Assembly (NCBI GenBank): GCA_036936605.1
Contig: JAUPFV010000005.1
Coordinates: 77,698,885 to 77,762,884, forward strand
DNA: 64,000 bases
Origin: Limnanthes douglasii subsp. nivea
Lineage: Eukaryota; Streptophyta; Magnoliopsida; Brassicales; Limnanthaceae
Direction of reading: 5' to 3'
A program made the translations under genes and the position numbers. Below the pieces are notes generated by a model. The model did not search any database, had not been told where the DNA came from, and saw only the letters and a program-made list of their open reading frames with translations. This document shows, one piece after another, positions 61,346-64,000 of this stretch (position 1 is the stretch's first letter; the number at the start of each line of letters is the position of its first letter).

Positions 61346-63967
61346 ATCTACCGCGAGCAGGAGTGAGCCACTTGAGGTATGACACTCTTCTAATACTGTT
61401 CAGATGAGATAAGCATCCCATAGTAGCACCTGCATTATTAATCTTGTGCCAATGCTTAGAAGAAAGAAGGTTAGATGAGTCAAGACCAAGAATGACTTTA
61501 TAGACAAATCTTATAGCACTATAATGACTTTTCTTGGTATTATTAAGCTTGAAACAATTCCCGTTTTTCCAAATGACCCAGCAAATTATTGCTGGGATTA
61601 TATGAGTAATGTGAACCTTCTGCTTTGAGAACCAAAACCAGATTCTGAAAACATGAGGGAAAATCATGTACCTTTCAATATTTATATTGAAAATGTTGCT
61701 GAAATGGTGCCAAAGATACCAGGAAAAGTCACAGTTAATAAACACATAGTTTATGTCTTCAATATTAGGACAAAGCTGGCATTTAGATACTATAGTAATA
61801 GAACTTTTCTTAAGAACATAATCAACACGAATAAAGCCTTTAATGATCCTCCAAAGTAAAAAAGAAATCTTTCTAGGAGTGATAGAGTTCCAGATTTTAC
61901 TATACAAACCAGACTTTGTTGATTGAAGCCTAGTATATTCCAAGGTTATCTTAGTGTTACAATTTTGGTCAGGCGAAAACTTTCATATAAGATTTTCCTC
62001 CTTGTTCTTGTCCACTTTATAAATATTAAATTGAGTCATTCTATAATCAGAGATAAGACCATTACTGTTACCAATATCCCAACCATCATTCTTCCCAAAG
62101 GTGTGAACATTAGCACATAAAAACAAGTTGCCCTCCATATTGTTGTTGTCAATAATAGGATGCCAGTTGTGCCAGTCTTCCCTCCAGAAGTCAATATTCC
62201 CTTTTCCTAGAATACATCTCATGTTACCTTCTGCTTGAGCTCTTATACCTACAAGTCGTTTCCAAACTAAAGAACCATAATCATTTAGGTTAGTATAAAG
62301 GGGATGAGAGTTTTATTATAAATATCATTCATAATATTGGACCAAAGGCTATTGTTTTGCCTCTAACTGAACCAAATTTTTTGAGAGAATGTCAATTGAA
62401 TATAAAAAAGCCTTATGATATTCCAACCCCTCTCAGTAAAAGGCTTACACAACATGTGCCAAGAAGTCTAATGGATACCGGGCTCTTTAATTTTAGATCT
62501 CCAAAGAAATTTATTGAAGATCTTGTCTAATCTGTTGATAACACACTTATAGATTAATGTATTTTGCATCCAATAGTAAGGTATATGCATAAGCACATAG
62601 GTAATAAGACAGAGCCTGCCCCCAAATGAAAGAAAATTAGTACCCGAATCATTAATTTTAGCATTAACTTTATCTATCATAGAATTGAAGTTGCTAAACT
62701 TATTATTGCTGTTGAGAATGATCCCTAAATAGGTTGAAGGGAGATTCTCAACAGAAAAGCCGGTGTGAATGGATAAATTGTTAACCTTGCTTTGATGAGA
62801 TTTGTTAGAGAGGATAACCTTGGTCTTCTCTTTGTTAATGGACTGACCTGAAACAACTTGGTAATTATCTAAGAAACAACTCAACTTGTTAATAGAAGAA
62901 TTTAAACCATTAGTAAAAATGAACACGCCATCAGCAAATGCAATGCATGGAACAATTTTATCAGTTCTGGATACATAAACCGTATCTTTATTGTTAATGA
63001 ACAGATTGTTAAGGCCACAAATTAAAACTTCTTCTCTAATAACGAAAAGGCTTGGAGACAAGGGATCACCTTGTCTCAAACCTTTCTCATTCTTAAAATA
63101 ACCAATCACATTGCCATTTACCAGCATAGACATGTTCACATTCATGATCATTTTGTAAATATGATTGACCACACCTCTAGAGAAACCAAAAGAAGTGAGG
63201 ACCTTAACAATGAAAGGAAATGAAATTCTGTCAAAAGCCTTTGAGATGCCCAACTGAATTAAAATGTTACAATTTTTAGGCTTTCTGTTAATGTCATGAA
63301 GCGTTTCTCTAGTAATTAAAATATTTTCATGAATAGTTGTTCTTAACAAAAGCTGATTGGTTATTTGAAATGATTTTAGGTAAAATGTTAGCAAGCCTGT
63401 TATTTAGAAGCCTGGAGAGGATTCTATTAAGCAAGGAGCACATACTGATTGTCCTGTAGTTGCTCCAACTAATAGGGTCTTCCACTTTGAGGATAAGGAA
63501 AATGCATGTGGCAAAATTTCCAACATGTATGTTATGGCCACTGAGGTAGGAGTTAATAGTATTATATAAGTCCACTTTGATAATATACCAAAAACTAGTG
63601 TAAAAAGTGATGTTATAACCACAAATACCAGAAACACTATCTTTATTCATGGTATTGATGGTATTCCACACCTCATCCTCACTAGGATGCATCAGAAGAT
63701 TAGTATTATCATCATCAGATATTAACTTAGGAATAACATTGAAAATATTATCCAGCATTTTAATTTTCTCCTCATTCCAGTCTTTATAAATATTAGAAGT
63801 GAGCACCTTTTTGAAGTAATCTTCAGTAGAAAAACTATAATTTAAGTATTATTAATCTATTTGTTATCAACCTTAATGCTATGAATAACATGTCTCCTTC
63901 TTTTCTTTGCAGCAAAAGCATGAAAGGCCTTGGTGTTACGATCACTATCCTTGAGCCAAGAGGTATA
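61346..63967 (-). pseudogene. LINE-2 ORF2: RT and zf-RVT region
   Basis: RT pieces are at 63806-63327 (LMHPSEDEVWNTINTMNKDS, WSNYRTISMCSLLNRILSRL) and 63394-62468 (IQLGISKAFDRISFPFIV, LRQGDPLSPSLFV, and FADG where FADD is expected). The connection region is at 62222-61983 (GKGNIDFWREDWHNW), and zf-RVT follows at 61943-61346 (SITPRKISFLLWRIIKGFI, CQLCPNIEDINYVFINC). It then leads to PARGRLI, where Tat-4 interrupts the RNase H domain. The catalytic Asp to Gly change and frameshifts mean it is inactive. Upstream endonuclease-linker sequence runs to the window edge. Confidence 0.85.
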
Positions 63968-64000
63968 GCACTTCTACTTTCAAAAAGCTTCCTCATTCCT
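61346..64000 (-). mobile_element. 5' part of LINE-2, continuing beyond the window
   Basis: Minus-strand LINE ORF2 upstream of the piece at 48693-49592. Its 5' end and target duplication lie outside the window. Confidence 0.88.

Overview
The window is nuclear DNA from a plant, most likely a eudicot. Two observations point there: a spliced TRM/LONGIFOLIA-family gene with a DUF3741-type VAKLMGL motif, and Ty3/gypsy retrotransposons of the plant Tat lineage with two RNase H domains and an antisense ORF. No species can be named. Host genes take up only a few kb. Most of the rest is nested, decayed transposable elements in AT-rich DNA, and there is one 100-N scaffold gap at 40502-40601.

Layout. 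1-298 is the 3' end of an unrecognised plus-strand gene. 1419-7279 is a nearly complete L1-type LINE on the minus strand, flanked by an 18-bp duplication; its ORF1 is intact and its ORF2 is frameshifted. 9088-12356 is an apparently intact five-exon TRM-type gene on the minus strand, the only convincing complete host gene. 14089-24489 is a full-length Tat element (Tat-1, plus strand) with 5-bp target duplications, about 95% similar LTRs, PBS, gag, protease, RT, RNase H, a second RNase H, integrase, and a spliced antisense ORF (aORF). 26320-35476 is an older full-length Tat element (Tat-3, minus) with target duplications and a minisatellite between pol and the aORF. 37737-39498 is a Mutator-like non-autonomous element (9-bp duplication) carrying an ~800-bp minisatellite. 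40602-45390 is a deleted Tat element (Tat-2, minus) inserted in a plus-strand LINE remnant (45391-~47640). 47925-48350 is a foldback Mutator-type MITE with a 9-bp duplication. From 48693 to the window end there is a minus-strand LINE split by a fourth Tat element (Tat-4, 49593-61345).

The most unusual locus is Tat-4. It contains the last six exons of an SRP54 gene, introns included and still open in frame, placed between the aORF and the 3' LTR. At its other end, gag is joined to an LTR fragment through a 57-bp block identical to part of the neighbouring LINE about 2 kb away, as expected for templated double-strand-break repair. A second theme is the aORF. Three copies keep a recognisable N-terminal domain, at least two share a phase-1 intron at the same place, and related C-terminal residues recur in up to four copies. 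The first LINE joins its two ORFs through an overlapping TAATG, the arrangement used for termination-reinitiation.

All coordinates, splice sites and similarity estimates were read by eye. Family assignments rest on recognised motifs, not on database searches.
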